Below are positions 1-8,029 of a DNA stretch of 20,254 nt, one piece after another. Each line of letters starts with the position of its first letter. Position 1 is the stretch's first letter. Location: IMG/VR virus record IMGVR_UViG_3300042503_001271, positions 1 through 20,254 of that record. One strand, written 5' to 3'. The position numbers were made by a program, and so were the translations under genes. The notes beneath the pieces were generated by a model. It saw only the letters and a program-made list of their open reading frames with translations, had not been told where the DNA came from and ran no database searches. Origin of the DNA: a virus.

Positions 1-68
1 GTTACATATGGTAAAACAGTTTGTTCACCGTCCACTAAAAATTGTTGATATCTGTTAAAATATTCCAT
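1..68 (-). CDS. Baseplate wedge protein, gp53-like (5' fragment)
   Basis: Only the first 22 codons lie in the window. The ATG at 68-66 overlaps the stop of the upstream 1546-aa baseplate gene as TAATG, so translation is probably coupled by termination-reinitiation. The visible N-terminus begins MEYFNRYQQFLVDGEQ and continues TVLPYVT. From memory, many T4-like phages of environmental origin have a gp53/LysM-type baseplate protein that opens with a similar pattern: an aromatic residue, RYQ.FL.DG, then a Pro-containing strand. The position straight after a large baseplate gene supports a baseplate role. Too little is visible for a firm family call; the reading frame and coupled start are seen directly, the product is inference. 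Confidence 0.5.
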   Translation of the reverse strand, partial: MEYFNRYQQFLVDGEQTVLPYV

Positions 69-3000
69 TAGAATGTTACTTTTCCGTTAAATGTGTTATC
101 AGTATTAGTGTTTGAATTTGAGTATAAGTTCAATAACTGTTCTTGTTTTGCAGAGTCTTGTGGGTTCTGTAATTCAAGACCATTAGGTCTGTCTTTCTTT
201 TTAAGTTTGTTCCAATCTGAAGGTAATTTTGTGGTAAATTTTTCTTTTTTGAATCGTTTTTTTCCATCAGTTGATAATTGTTTACATTTAGTTTGATAGT
301 TGTCTCTCAAAACTTTTGTTAATTCGGTATTAAATGGTTTAGTATTTAGTTCACCTAAAACTTGAGTTTGAATTGTAGTAAAATCTAAAATTAAGTCTTT
401 ACTAAAGATAGTACAAAACTGTTTGTCCGCATTATTATCAAATGTAGTACCTATCGTATTAATACTATCAAAACTATAATTAGTTGTGTCTGGTATTATT
501 TGTGTTGTTGTTGATTTTAAATCGTCTATTTGTTTTCCTGTAGACTGAACAATTAATTTTGTATCTGTTACTAAATCGGTTATTGTAGTTGCGGATATTG
601 TATTATAAATTTTAGCAATACCTGTTTTATCTATAATACCGTCGGCATTTCCTGAAAGGAAATTTAATTTGTCAATTACTCTAACATAAGGTATTTGAGA
701 TTGTGAAAGGTCGTTTGTTGCAGAATCTAAATTATCTATAAATGAAGCTCTTTTTGAATCAACTAAATTGTTTAATTGTGTTTGTAAAATGGATGTTTTA
801 TTTACATCATTTACAAGACTAGGTACTTTGAATAAAGTTAAATCCTTATTACTTATACTTGTTTTTAAATTATCAAATAATTCATTTATTTTATCGGTAT
901 ATCCTTCCGATTTTCCAAAAATTTGAACGTCTTGTGATTCTAATTTACCTGTTCCGTAAATTCTATTTGTGGTATACATTTGTAATATAATCCAATTATA
1001 TTCATTAAAAACTTGAAGTAATTTATCATAAGTTGAATCATATGTTTCTTCGGAAACATCTAATAATGTTTCTACAATGTTTTGGTAATCGTTTTCGCCT
1101 GTAGTTGCACTAAATTTTAATTCACCTTTTAATTTACCAATAAATTCACCGCCTTCAGCACTATAATCACCATTAGTATTTCTTGCGGTATCACCAGTTT
1201 CTTCGGTTTTGTCAATAAATTCTTTATCATATGCTGAAACATCCAACACAGTTGCCCTTTCATCGTACATTTCAGTATTAGCAAAGAAATTAAATGATAA
1301 TGCGTTTTGTAATTCTTCCACAGGTCCTCTTAGACTTTGACCACCAATAAAATTGAAATCAACACTAACACTTACAATCATTGGTTGAACACCGATACCC
1401 TCGGGATTTAAATCCAATGTTTTTTCATCATATGTAAATCTGACATTATTAATAATTGCTTTGGTATGATAGAAGTCACCAATTCTTATAACACAAACAG
1501 GTGGTGCTCCGAACGCAGTGTTTCTTGCGTCTTTATCAATAAAAGTACCGTCACTTTTTTTAGTTGGTATTGTATCACCAGGTCTTGTACATTGCATTAA
1601 GAATGTTAATCTTGAGTTAAGTCCTTCTGGTGTTGTAGAATGAAAAGCGGGGTGAAAAAATTTAAGTTTTTCTCTTAATGAATCGTAAACATAAGGATTA
1701 CTTTCTTTTACAAATTGGAAGTAATTTGATTCATTTAACAATTTTCTTAAAACTTCTTTAGATATTGTTTGTAATTGGTTTCTTGCCTGATTACTTGATG
1801 CGTTATTAAGTTGATTAAGTAATGTGTTTTGTGAACCAATATTTCCAACAACTGTTGATGGGCTTGTAACCACTCCACCATTTGGATTTGTAATGTTAGG
1901 TAATGGTATTTCTATAATATCTTGTATAACAACTCTTCTACATCCTACGGATACAACATCATAATTATTTAATGTGTTTGTATTACAAGGTACTGTTTGT
2001 GGGGCAATTGTGTCATTATCCGCACCACTTGTTTTAGTAATAGTTAAATTAGGGTTTGTACCAACAATGTTTAAAATACTTTGTTCTATACAAGAATTTC
2101 TTGAGTCCTTAACACTTGTTGATTCATTAAATGAACTGTTTGATTTAAGTACGATAGTAATTTTAACGTTTGGATTAACGTTTAAAATTTCTTTTACTTT
2201 ATTGGCTAAATTTGTTAATACATTTTTAGAATTCTCTACTTGTGTTTTTTGAGATTGTTCTATTGAAACAAATTGTGGATTTGATTCATATGATGTCAAT
2301 GATTCATTGTATGACGCGCCACCTGTTTGGTTGTAGTCAAAATAAAATTGAGAATTATTAATATACTGTGTAAGTTGTGGTTTATAATCCTGAGTACCAA
2401 CTGAAGAATTGGATGTCATAGGTCCACCAGCACCTGTACCACCTTTATTTAAATTTGAAGTTACCGCTTGTTTTATTTTTTCAGGGTCACTTGATTTATT
2501 AATAGTGTCTTGTAATTGTTGTAATTCTGTAATTGAAAAGTTTTGATATCTTTTACCTAATTCATAAACGTCGAATTTTGTAAGTCCTGCAAAGAAAGAT
2601 TCTAAAACTTGGTCAGCAACTACGCTAGAACTTGAGTTTGATAATACTTGATTAACAACTAAATTCATAATTGATGGGTGGTCAACAACCATTTTAAATG
2701 ATAAACTACCACCTCTTGATGTTCCTTTATATGTATAAATGTCTTCAGGTCTTCCTAAGAATGTGTTTGACTCCCAAGAAACAGTAGAGTTATCTGAAAA
2801 TCCTAAATCATATGGTGGGAACCACATAATTCTACCTCCGTTTGGACCTTTTTCGCTTTCAGGTAAATCAGCATATGTTAATCCTGGTCTTCTTGAAGTT
2901 CTCCACGCAAGGTTTTCAATTGATACCATATATTTTTTAACCCTACCGCCTTCGATTGATGTTGAGTCAGGACCTAAAGTTGGGTACATATTTAAGTTAT

Positions 3001-4708
3001 ATGTTTTATCTAAAATAGAATATGGATTTTTTCTAATATTTCCATCAATCTTCTGTAATTTAGAATTTTCATAATATGGAATATCTTTTGCAAAAACTCT
3101 ACCGTATTCTTCACCCACAAAAGTTCCATTATTATCAACATATCTTATAACTCTTGAACCTTTTGTTATTTCTTTATATCCATCATTAAAAACTTTAGAT
3201 ACTTGGTCAATTGCATTACCAACGTGTTGTAACCTTTTTTGACCGCCAGGTTGTGAATTAATTAACCTTTGTGTTTCATCTAAAATAGAACCTTTTCTTA
3301 ATGCATATTGTGTAGATTCTGAATTATTATATTGTGCGGATATTGGTGGGAAGTTTTGGTCAAATCCTTTTGCATCACCACCTTTACCCACTTTAAAACC
3401 AGCGTTTCCTTTATATTTTGGTGAAACCCAAGTAAATCCTCCTTGAATACCTCCACCATCAATTGTAGATGTACCGTTTAATCCAAATTTGAATTCAATA
3501 TCATTTTCATAAAGATTTCCAAGTAAACTCGGTCCATATACATTTGTTTCTACTTCCTCACCGTATTCGTTTACAGGTACTTCACCTGAAGGTGAAACAA
3601 TATCTAATGGGTCTGAAGTTCTACTTCCAATATAATAATTTGGTCTTGGTGCAAATAAACCAACTTGATTAATAAAGTTGAATCTATAATCAGGTACAAA
3701 TCTATTTAATGCGAGACTGCCAAATAATAACTTTTTGGTTCCTTGCCCTGTATACGCCAAGAAAATATCTGAAGCGGTTTTTCTTGTTGGTAAAACATTT
3801 GGAAAACCAAATAAACCCGTTACAAAATTTACAGCTTGATTTAAAAGACTTGTTGGTTGTACAGGTGAAAAATAATCACCAGGAATATATGAGAACGGTG
3901 AATATACACCTGTAATTCTTGAAATGAAATCTGCTGCGGTTCCTATTACCGTATCAGGTACTGTGACGTTCCAATCGGGTTCAATTAATGGTGACCTACC
4001 TACAGCTATTTTAAGTCCCAAATAAGGGTCTTTTAATGCCGCTACACCGTTAGCTCTACCAACGGTTTCTTGTTGGATTTCATATGCAATCGATTCTTCA
4101 AATAAACTTCTTAGTTTTGTTGCTGCCAATTGTGTTAATACTGAATCTTGTGATAGTAATCCGTCTGAACCTGTTGGGTCTTTATCTAATAATATTTGTG
4201 ATGAAGAATAAGATGATGGTCTAAATAAATTTGGCTTTGTACTGTCTGAAACATACTCATCTCTGATTGTTGGTTCAAGAATCGATACTTCCAATTCCGA
4301 TGAAGCGTCACTCCACCCGTCTTGCGGTCCAAATCTATTAAGAACTAACAATTCTTTTTGTTCTTGTTCTGATTCGGCAAACTTAGACGTACTATCAGTT
4401 TGAAAATTAAAAGGTCCTTGGTTTGATTTTGTACCTAAATTTTTAAATAAAGCATTAGGACCTCTACCATTTTCAGGACCATATTGATTTAATATATTTA
4501 ATTTTGCTTGTGGTAGTAAACCAACATTATCTAAATCAGGTTGATTTACCAATGGACTTTCAATCCACTGTGTTTCTTTTGTACCGACATCAGCCCTATT
4601 TATTTGTGGTGCACTAGATTCCTTAACGAAGTAAGGTTCTAAGTTCATAGCCATAAGTTTTAATCTTAGACTTTGTGTCGCAGAAAACGATAATGGACTT
4701 GATGTCAT
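68..4708 (-). CDS. Large baseplate/tail structural protein with OmpA-like insert
   Basis: A 1546-aa virion protein, probably part of the baseplate or tube-baseplate junction. Residues about 588-720 contain a conserved-looking segment (WFPPYDL, LGRPEDIYTYKGTSRGGSLSF), and about 1017-1152 a second (FHSTTPEGLNSRLTFL.QC, VCVIRIGDFYHTK, NPEGIGVQPM, IGGQSLRGPVEELQNALSFN). I recognise these as the two halves of a baseplate domain seen in T4-like environmental phages. Between them, about 786-928, is an OmpA-like stretch ending in CRRVVI. The N-terminal 400 residues are low-complexity and hold near-repeats LNQYGPENG (73-81) and LNRFGPQDG (123-131). The C-terminal 400 residues are helical and polar. 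It lies between tape measure and gp53-like genes. The exact T4 counterpart is unclear. No Shine-Dalgarno is visible before the ATG. Confidence 0.75.
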   Translation of the reverse strand: MTSSPLSFSATQSLRLKLMAMNLEPYFVKESSAPQINRADVGTKETQWIESPLVNQPDLDNVGLLPQAKLNILNQYGPENGRGPNALFKNLGTKSNQGPFNFQTDSTSKFAESEQEQKELLVLNRFGPQDGWSDASSELEVSILEPTIRDEYVSDSTKPNLFRPSSYSSSQILLDKDPTGSDGLLSQDSVLTQLAATKLRSLFEESIAYEIQQETVGRANGVAALKDPYLGLKIAVGRSPLIEPDWNVTVPDTVIGTAADFISRITGVYSPFSYIPGDYFSPVQPTSLLNQAVNFVTGLFGFPNVLPTRKTASDIFLAYTGQGTKKLLFGSLALNRFVPDYRFNFINQVGLFAPRPNYYIGSRTSDPLDIVSPSGEVPVNEYGEEVETNVYGPSLLGNLYENDIEFKFGLNGTSTIDGGGIQGGFTWVSPKYKGNAGFKVGKGGDAKGFDQNFPPISAQYNNSESTQYALRKGSILDETQRLINSQPGGQKRLQHVGNAIDQVSKVFNDGYKEITKGSRVIRYVDNNGTFVGEEYGRVFAKDIPYYENSKLQKIDGNIRKNPYSILDKTYNLNMYPTLGPDSTSIEGGRVKKYMVSIENLAWRTSRRPGLTYADLPESEKGPNGGRIMWFPPYDLGFSDNSTVSWESNTFLGRPEDIYTYKGTSRGGSLSFKMVVDHPSIMNLVVNQVLSNSSSSVVADQVLESFFAGLTKFDVYELGKRYQNFSITELQQLQDTINKSSDPEKIKQAVTSNLNKGGTGAGGPMTSNSSVGTQDYKPQLTQYINNSQFYFDYNQTGGASYNESLTSYESNPQFVSIEQSQKTQVENSKNVLTNLANKVKEILNVNPNVKITIVLKSNSSFNESTSVKDSRNSCIEQSILNIVGTNPNLTITKTSGADNDTIAPQTVPCNTNTLNNYDVVSVGCRRVVIQDIIEIPLPNITNPNGGVVTSPSTVVGNIGSQNTLLNQLNNASSNQARNQLQTISKEVLRKLLNESNYFQFVKESNPYVYDSLREKLKFFHPAFHSTTPEGLNSRLTFLMQCTRPGDTIPTKKSDGTFIDKDARNTAFGAPPVCVIRIGDFYHTKAIINNVRFTYDEKTLDLNPEGIGVQPMIVSVSVDFNFIGGQSLRGPVEELQNALSFNFFANTEMYDERATVLDVSAYDKEFIDKTEETGDTARNTNGDYSAEGGEFIGKLKGELKFSATTGENDYQNIVETLLDVSEETYDSTYDKLLQVFNEYNWIILQMYTTNRIYGTGKLESQDVQIFGKSEGYTDKINELFDNLKTSISNKDLTLFKVPSLVNDVNKTSILQTQLNNLVDSKRASFIDNLDSATNDLSQSQIPYVRVIDKLNFLSGNADGIIDKTGIAKIYNTISATTITDLVTDTKLIVQSTGKQIDDLKSTTTQIIPDTTNYSFDSINTIGTTFDNNADKQFCTIFSKDLILDFTTIQTQVLGELNTKPFNTELTKVLRDNYQTKCKQLSTDGKKRFKKEKFTTKLPSDWNKLKKKDRPNGLELQNPQDSAKQEQLLNLYSNSNTNTDNTFNGKVTF

Positions 4709-4723
4709 TTTTCTATTTTTTTA

Positions 4724-4730
4724 ATAAATA
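4724..4730 (-). promoter_or_regulatory. TATTTAT motif upstream of the baseplate gene
   Basis: On the minus strand the sequence reads ATCTATTTATTAA, 15 bases before the ATG at 4708. It is one of nine copies of the same heptamer placed upstream of genes in the coding orientation. Promoter function is inferred from recurrence only. Confidence 0.35.
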
Positions 4731-4760
4731 GATTAGGTTTATTTTTTTTAATTTTTATTT

Positions 4761-6440
4761 TTAATTTGAAGTTCCCGATTTCCCGCTAGCATATGGTACT
4801 GCGGCACCAGTTTTACCAGTAGTTTGTTCTATTACCGCATCTTTTATCTTTTGATTCATCGCTTTTTCCAATGCTCCTCTAACAACCTCATCAATATTAA
4901 ACGCCGATGTAATTTCAATTTTAATCGGTTCTTTGGATGTAACTTCAATATTTGTATTTGTACCTTTAGCCGCCGCAGTCGCGCTTAATATTTCTACTAA
5001 TTTATCAAGTCCGATATTACCATTAGACTCAGTACTAGCGGTTAGTGAGCCCAATTGAGTTTTAGCTTTACCAATTAAATCACTAACAGACGCTTCTGCA
5101 ATTCCTTTAGACAATGTACCAACTTTATATAAATTAACAAGTTGAGTTGACGCGGTTTCTAAAACCTTGTTAAAGTTTCCTGTTGTTATTGCGGCTAAAC
5201 TTAATGTATCATTATATTGTTGTTGTTGTATGTTTACCTTTTCAAGTATTGAAGATTGTTGTTGTGTTACATTTATATTATTTTTAATACCATCTTCTTG
5301 TGTAAGTAAATTACTTCCAGTTCCTTTTAATTTTTCAAGAAGGTCGTTCATTGCTTTTGGACCACTTCTTGTAAATTCTTCTAATGATTGACCTTCAATT
5401 GTTACTTTACCTCCCTTACCAATTTGAGCAAAAGCGGCCAAAGTTTGTTGGTCTTCAGGTTTTATACCTTTAAAAGCACCTGACAAATCAAATTGTTTTA
5501 TAATTTCTTGTTGTTTAGCAAGTTTTGTAGCGTTTTCTATAATTGATTTGGAATCAGTACCAAATGCACTCGCAACTTTACCTATTCTTATACGTTCATT
5601 AATACCAATTTCAAACTGTCCTGTTTCTTTATTGAATGTTGCAAGTCCTTTAGTTGCATCCATTAGTTTGTCATTTAAACCTGCCAAGTCATTTTGTGCC
5701 AAAAAAAGTAATTCCATTGGGTCGCCTAATGACGCGAATGAACCACCTAATGTTTGTAATTGAGCAGCCAAGTCTAATGCCGTTTCAGGACTCCCCATTA
5801 TTTTATCGGCTAATCCTGCCGCTAATTCTATATTACCGCCTAATAATTTGGACTTTGCAACCATTTCACCCAAATCTTTAACACCATTTGGAAACCCGTA
5901 CTGATTAATTTTTGTTAATTGTCCTGCAACACTAGTCATAAATTGACCAACATTTAATCCGTAACTTTTGGCTTGATTTACCAAATCCATTTGTAATATT
6001 GTCGCTTCTTCAAATGTTCCACCAATACTATCAAATAATTTATTAAAACTTTTGATTGATTCATCCGCAACACCAACCCTCTTAAGAAGAGCCATATTAA
6101 ATAAAGCTTTCTCAGAAAAATCAACTGTTCTACCAATTTGGTCAGACATTGATTTAAATAACGCAATAACGTCATTTGAATCGTATCCTATTTGAATCAT
6201 TTTTTGTGATACTCTTCCAAGTCTTTGTTCTAAACTTTGAGCATATTCCATACTCTGTCCTAAACTTCTTGATGCTTTAATTAACTCATCATCAAATTTA
6301 GATACGTTATCAACTAATTCTTTAAAACCACTTATTAAATTTTTTTGTAAATTACCAGCAGATTTTATAGTACCTTCTAATTTGGTGTATAATCCTTGGG
6401 TTTCTTGAATTTTATTGGGGTCAGGTGTTTGTAACATCAT
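4761..6440 (-). CDS. Tail length tape measure protein
   Basis: A 559-aa, mostly alpha-helical, Gln/Lys/Leu-rich protein with long heptad-like runs (about residues 15-85) and repeated helix-loop segments such as LDLAAQLQTLGGSFASLGDP (about 224-243). I recall similar LGG.F..L.DP.ELL..A.ND segments in tape measure proteins of environmental T4-like phages. T4 gp29 is 590 aa, so the length fits a T4-sized tail. It follows the tube and gp26-like chaperone genes, the expected place of a tape measure. The role would be to template tube length inside the tail and to be extruded at infection. No clear transmembrane segment is seen. Two consecutive ATG codons (6440 and 6437) begin the frame; the TATTTAT motif ends four bases upstream of the first, leaving almost no leader if it is a -10 element. 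Confidence 0.75.
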   Translation of the reverse strand: MMLQTPDPNKIQETQGLYTKLEGTIKSAGNLQKNLISGFKELVDNVSKFDDELIKASRSLGQSMEYAQSLEQRLGRVSQKMIQIGYDSNDVIALFKSMSDQIGRTVDFSEKALFNMALLKRVGVADESIKSFNKLFDSIGGTFEEATILQMDLVNQAKSYGLNVGQFMTSVAGQLTKINQYGFPNGVKDLGEMVAKSKLLGGNIELAAGLADKIMGSPETALDLAAQLQTLGGSFASLGDPMELLFLAQNDLAGLNDKLMDATKGLATFNKETGQFEIGINERIRIGKVASAFGTDSKSIIENATKLAKQQEIIKQFDLSGAFKGIKPEDQQTLAAFAQIGKGGKVTIEGQSLEEFTRSGPKAMNDLLEKLKGTGSNLLTQEDGIKNNINVTQQQSSILEKVNIQQQQYNDTLSLAAITTGNFNKVLETASTQLVNLYKVGTLSKGIAEASVSDLIGKAKTQLGSLTASTESNGNIGLDKLVEILSATAAAKGTNTNIEVTSKEPIKIEITSAFNIDEVVRGALEKAMNQKIKDAVIEQTTGKTGAAVPYASGKSGTSN

Positions 6441-6444
6441 AATA

Positions 6445-6451
6445 ATAAATA
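6445..6451 (-). promoter_or_regulatory. TATTTAT motif upstream of the tape measure gene
   Basis: The coding strand reads GTCTATTTATTATTATG, with the motif only four bases before the start codon. If it is a -10-type element the transcript would be leaderless or nearly so; otherwise the element may act at another level, or the second ATG at 6437 may be used. Confidence 0.35.
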
Positions 6452-6471
6452 GACAATATTATTTTTTTTAG

Positions 6472-6633
6472 TTATTTGTCTATATCGTGTCTTTCCAATA
6501 TTTTACCCAAAAAATATTTTCTTTGATATGTGGGCATTGACATTAAGTCGGAATATGTAAATCCGTCTTTAATTAAAAAATATAATTCGTCTAATATTAC
6601 TTTACTATATTGCGAAGAAAGGCCGAAAAAACT
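6472..6633 (-). CDS. Out-of-frame C-terminal extension of gp26-like protein (gp51/GT-like), candidate frameshift product
   Basis: Frame +1 relative to the gp26-like gene is open from just after a TAG (6636-6634) to TAA (6474-6472), giving 53 codons. It has no ATG, GTG or TTG before the two Met codons in its second half, so it cannot be started normally at full length. The predicted protein (LDELYFLIKDGFTYSDLMSM, then PTYQRKYFLGKILERHD) is protein-like. As I recall, it resembles a small conserved protein found beside the tape measure gene in T4-like phages (DG.tysD...MP...R...). It overlaps the 3' end of the gp26-like gene by 29 bases, exactly as GT-type extensions do. The simplest reading is a ribosomal frameshift yielding a fused protein of about 296 aa. 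A sequencing error in the T6 run, or a non-standard start, are the alternatives. Confidence 0.7.
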   Translation of the reverse strand, partial: SFFGLSSQYSKVILDELYFLIKDGFTYSDLMSMPTYQRKYFLGKILERHDIDK

Positions 6634-7363
6634 CTACCCCAAAATTGATGGCAACATCAATTAGTTCTCCTGACGGGGTTTGTATTTTTTTGTTTAAATC
6701 TAATCTTGGTTCAACGTCAGATGAAAATTTTCTAATAAATTTTGAATCAGCGATTGGCATCATTGTAATATATGTTGATATCATATTCCTATCTGTAGAA
6801 CCATTAACTGAAACTATTTGAGATTCTAATTTTCTTGTAATTATTGGTTTTGTTATTCCGTTTGGATAAACACTTAATTCTTTATCTATTATTGCTTCTT
6901 CACCGTAAGTTAATAACTTAATTTGAACCGTGTCATTTGATGTTGGTAAAACTGTGGTAAAAAATCCGTGTTCGTCTGGTTTTTGTTCTACTTTTTTTAT
7001 GTTCATTTCACTTAAATCAACAACTGATTCAAACCTTTTTCCTGTTATTGGGTCTAAAACGGAAACACCATAGTTTGTCCCGAATGCTGTGTTTCTTAAA
7101 AATAATAAAATTGCTTCAATGTCTCCCGTTAACATATCATCAATTCTTAAGTCAGGTTCAAAAACTTTATTTCTTAATAATTGTGAAATTAAATCTGAAC
7201 CACCAAAATTATTAGATAATAATAAATTTTCATCTAATGCGGTTAAATAACCTACTTTAACAGTTTTCTTTTTATTTTTGTAAAAAATTCCTTGTGAAGG
7301 AAGTGGTACCACATCGTGTGGTAGGTTAAAATTCATTTGTCCGTATTCTTTTTCGTTATTCAT
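6605..7363 (-). CDS. gp26-like baseplate hub / tail assembly chaperone (PF12322-like)
   Basis: A 252-aa protein with the features I associate with the T4 gp26 family (PF12322): LPSQGIFY near residues 21-28, LTALDENLLLS at 40-50 and DMLTGDIEAILLFLRNTAFG at about 76-95. T4 gp26 is a baseplate hub protein of 208 aa. The position between tube and tape measure is that of tail assembly chaperones in lambda- and P2-like phages, and the 3' end overlaps an out-of-frame extension as in lambda G/GT. Zero-frame translation ends FFRPFFAI. The start at 7363 directly abuts seven T bases of a hairpin terminator and has no room for a ribosome-binding site, so the Met at residue 10 (7336) is a possible alternative start. 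It probably acts in the cytoplasm on the tape measure during assembly; this role is inferred. Confidence 0.75.
   Translation of the reverse strand: MNNEKEYGQMNFNLPHDVVPLPSQGIFYKNKKKTVKVGYLTALDENLLLSNNFGGSDLISQLLRNKVFEPDLRIDDMLTGDIEAILLFLRNTAFGTNYGVSVLDPITGKRFESVVDLSEMNIKKVEQKPDEHGFFTTVLPTSNDTVQIKLLTYGEEAIIDKELSVYPNGITKPIITRKLESQIVSVNGSTDRNMISTYITMMPIADSKFIRKFSSDVEPRLDLNKKIQTPSGELIDVAINFGVEFFRPFFAI
6625..6631 (-). other. Candidate programmed frameshift site TTTTTTC (+1 or -2)
   Basis: The zero frame reads GAG TTT TTT CGG. A tRNA-Phe on the second TTT can slip +1 onto TTC with full pairing while an apparently uncommon CGG codon waits in the A site; a -2 slip within the six T bases reaches the same frame. 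The zero frame continues only six more codons to TAG at 6607-6605. No strong downstream stem-loop was seen. Confidence 0.5.
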
Positions 7364-7390
7364 AAAAAAAAGCCAGGGTTAGTCCTGGCT
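7364..7390 (-). terminator. Intrinsic terminator after tail tube gene
   Basis: Minus strand AGCCAGG, loop ACTAAC, CCTGGCT, then seven T bases: a perfect 7-bp stem with a U-tract. It lies 33 bases past the tube stop and its T-run touches the ATG of the next gene. It should end most tube transcripts and so lower expression of the gp26-like gene. Confidence 0.8.
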
Positions 7391-7396
7391 TTAAAT

Positions 7397-7403
7397 ATAA
7401 ATA
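7397..7403 (-). promoter_or_regulatory. TATTTAT motif between tube stop and terminator hairpin
   Basis: The coding strand reads TTTTATTTATATTTAA and then runs into the hairpin at 7390. If this is a promoter, its transcript would begin at or inside the hairpin and serve the gp26-like gene, bypassing the terminator that stops tube transcripts. Function is inferred. Confidence 0.35.
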
Positions 7404-7423
7404 AAATATATTTTTTGTAAATA

Positions 7424-7912
7424 TTAGTAAACCAAAATACAACGGTCAGGTCTCATAGAAACTTGTATTTTCTGTAAACCGTCTTGTCCATAATCCAATC
7501 CTTGGAAATCCGCTTTGGTTAAGAAACAACCTTGCATTATCCATTTCTCAACCGCAACTCCTGTCGGGTCTAACATTTCTAATGTGATGTCTTTTTTATA
7601 CCCCGCAGCATATCCCATACGACCTGTAACTGATTCAGCGTGTAAACGTACCCATTCCATCAATGCCTGTGCTGCTGATGGTCCAATAGGGTCACGGAAT
7701 GTAACATTAATTTCACCCCATTCAAATTGACCCGCAACATATGTTTTTGTGTTCAAAAATGGTATTTCTGTTGATTTTATTGTTATACTTGGACGTGCTG
7801 TTGATTCAACATACCAAGAATTAATACCCAAAGAAGATGGAAACGTAAGAATAAATCGATTGATTCGTTTCGGTTCGTATGGGTCGGGCATTTTCATTAA
7901 TAAATCAGCCAT
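7424..7912 (-). CDS. Tail tube protein (gp19-like)
   Basis: A 162-aa protein matching the T4 gp19 tail tube family in size (T4 gp19 is 163 aa) and in sequence style: an N-terminal RFILTFPSS strand, a Trp-containing VESTARPSITIKS segment, FEWGEINVTFRDPIGP, then MEWVRLHAESVTGRMGYAAG and a closing strand KIQVSMRPDRC. In the virion it stacks as hexameric rings to form the inner tube through which DNA passes. It follows the sheath gene after an inserted two-gene unit, and it is bounded downstream by a strong terminator, consistent with a separately and highly expressed major structural gene. The leader is 45 bases between the ATG and the TATTTAT motif, with a weak GAAATAAG purine stretch near the start. 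Confidence 0.92.
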   Translation of the reverse strand: MADLLMKMPDPYEPKRINRFILTFPSSLGINSWYVESTARPSITIKSTEIPFLNTKTYVAGQFEWGEINVTFRDPIGPSAAQALMEWVRLHAESVTGRMGYAAGYKKDITLEMLDPTGVAVEKWIMQGCFLTKADFQGLDYGQDGLQKIQVSMRPDRCILVY

Positions 7913-7957
7913 ATCTTATTTCTATTATTTTTTATTTTATTTTAGTTTATTTTTCTT

Positions 7958-7964
7958 ATAAATA
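7958..7964 (-). promoter_or_regulatory. TATTTAT motif upstream of tail tube gene
   Basis: The coding strand reads CAATATTTATAAG, 45 bases before the tube ATG. The flank CAATATTTAT is shared exactly with the copy upstream of the sheath gene, the other major tail gene. The intergenic stretch 7913-8029 that holds it is otherwise AT-rich with no recognisable gene. Confidence 0.45.
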
Positions 7965-8029
7965 TTGACTATTTGGTTTTTTTCGTCATATATTTCCTAG
8001 GCGTTCTAGTTTATTAGTTAATTATTTAT

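Noticed and set aside
3709-3915. Plus-strand 68-codon open frame antisense to the baseplate gene.
   Set aside because: No recognisable protein pattern, no start context, fully inside a long well-supported gene.
7749-7961. Plus-strand open frame of 70 codons antisense to the tail tube gene.
   Set aside because: Low-complexity Phe/Tyr end arising from T-rich intergenic DNA, and it lies opposite a firmly identified gene.
8023-8029. TATTTAT on the plus strand at 8023-8029, and again at 9071-9077.
   Set aside because: Neither precedes a plus-strand gene; both are in AT-rich 3' ends of minus-strand genes. They show that some copies of the motif occur by chance.
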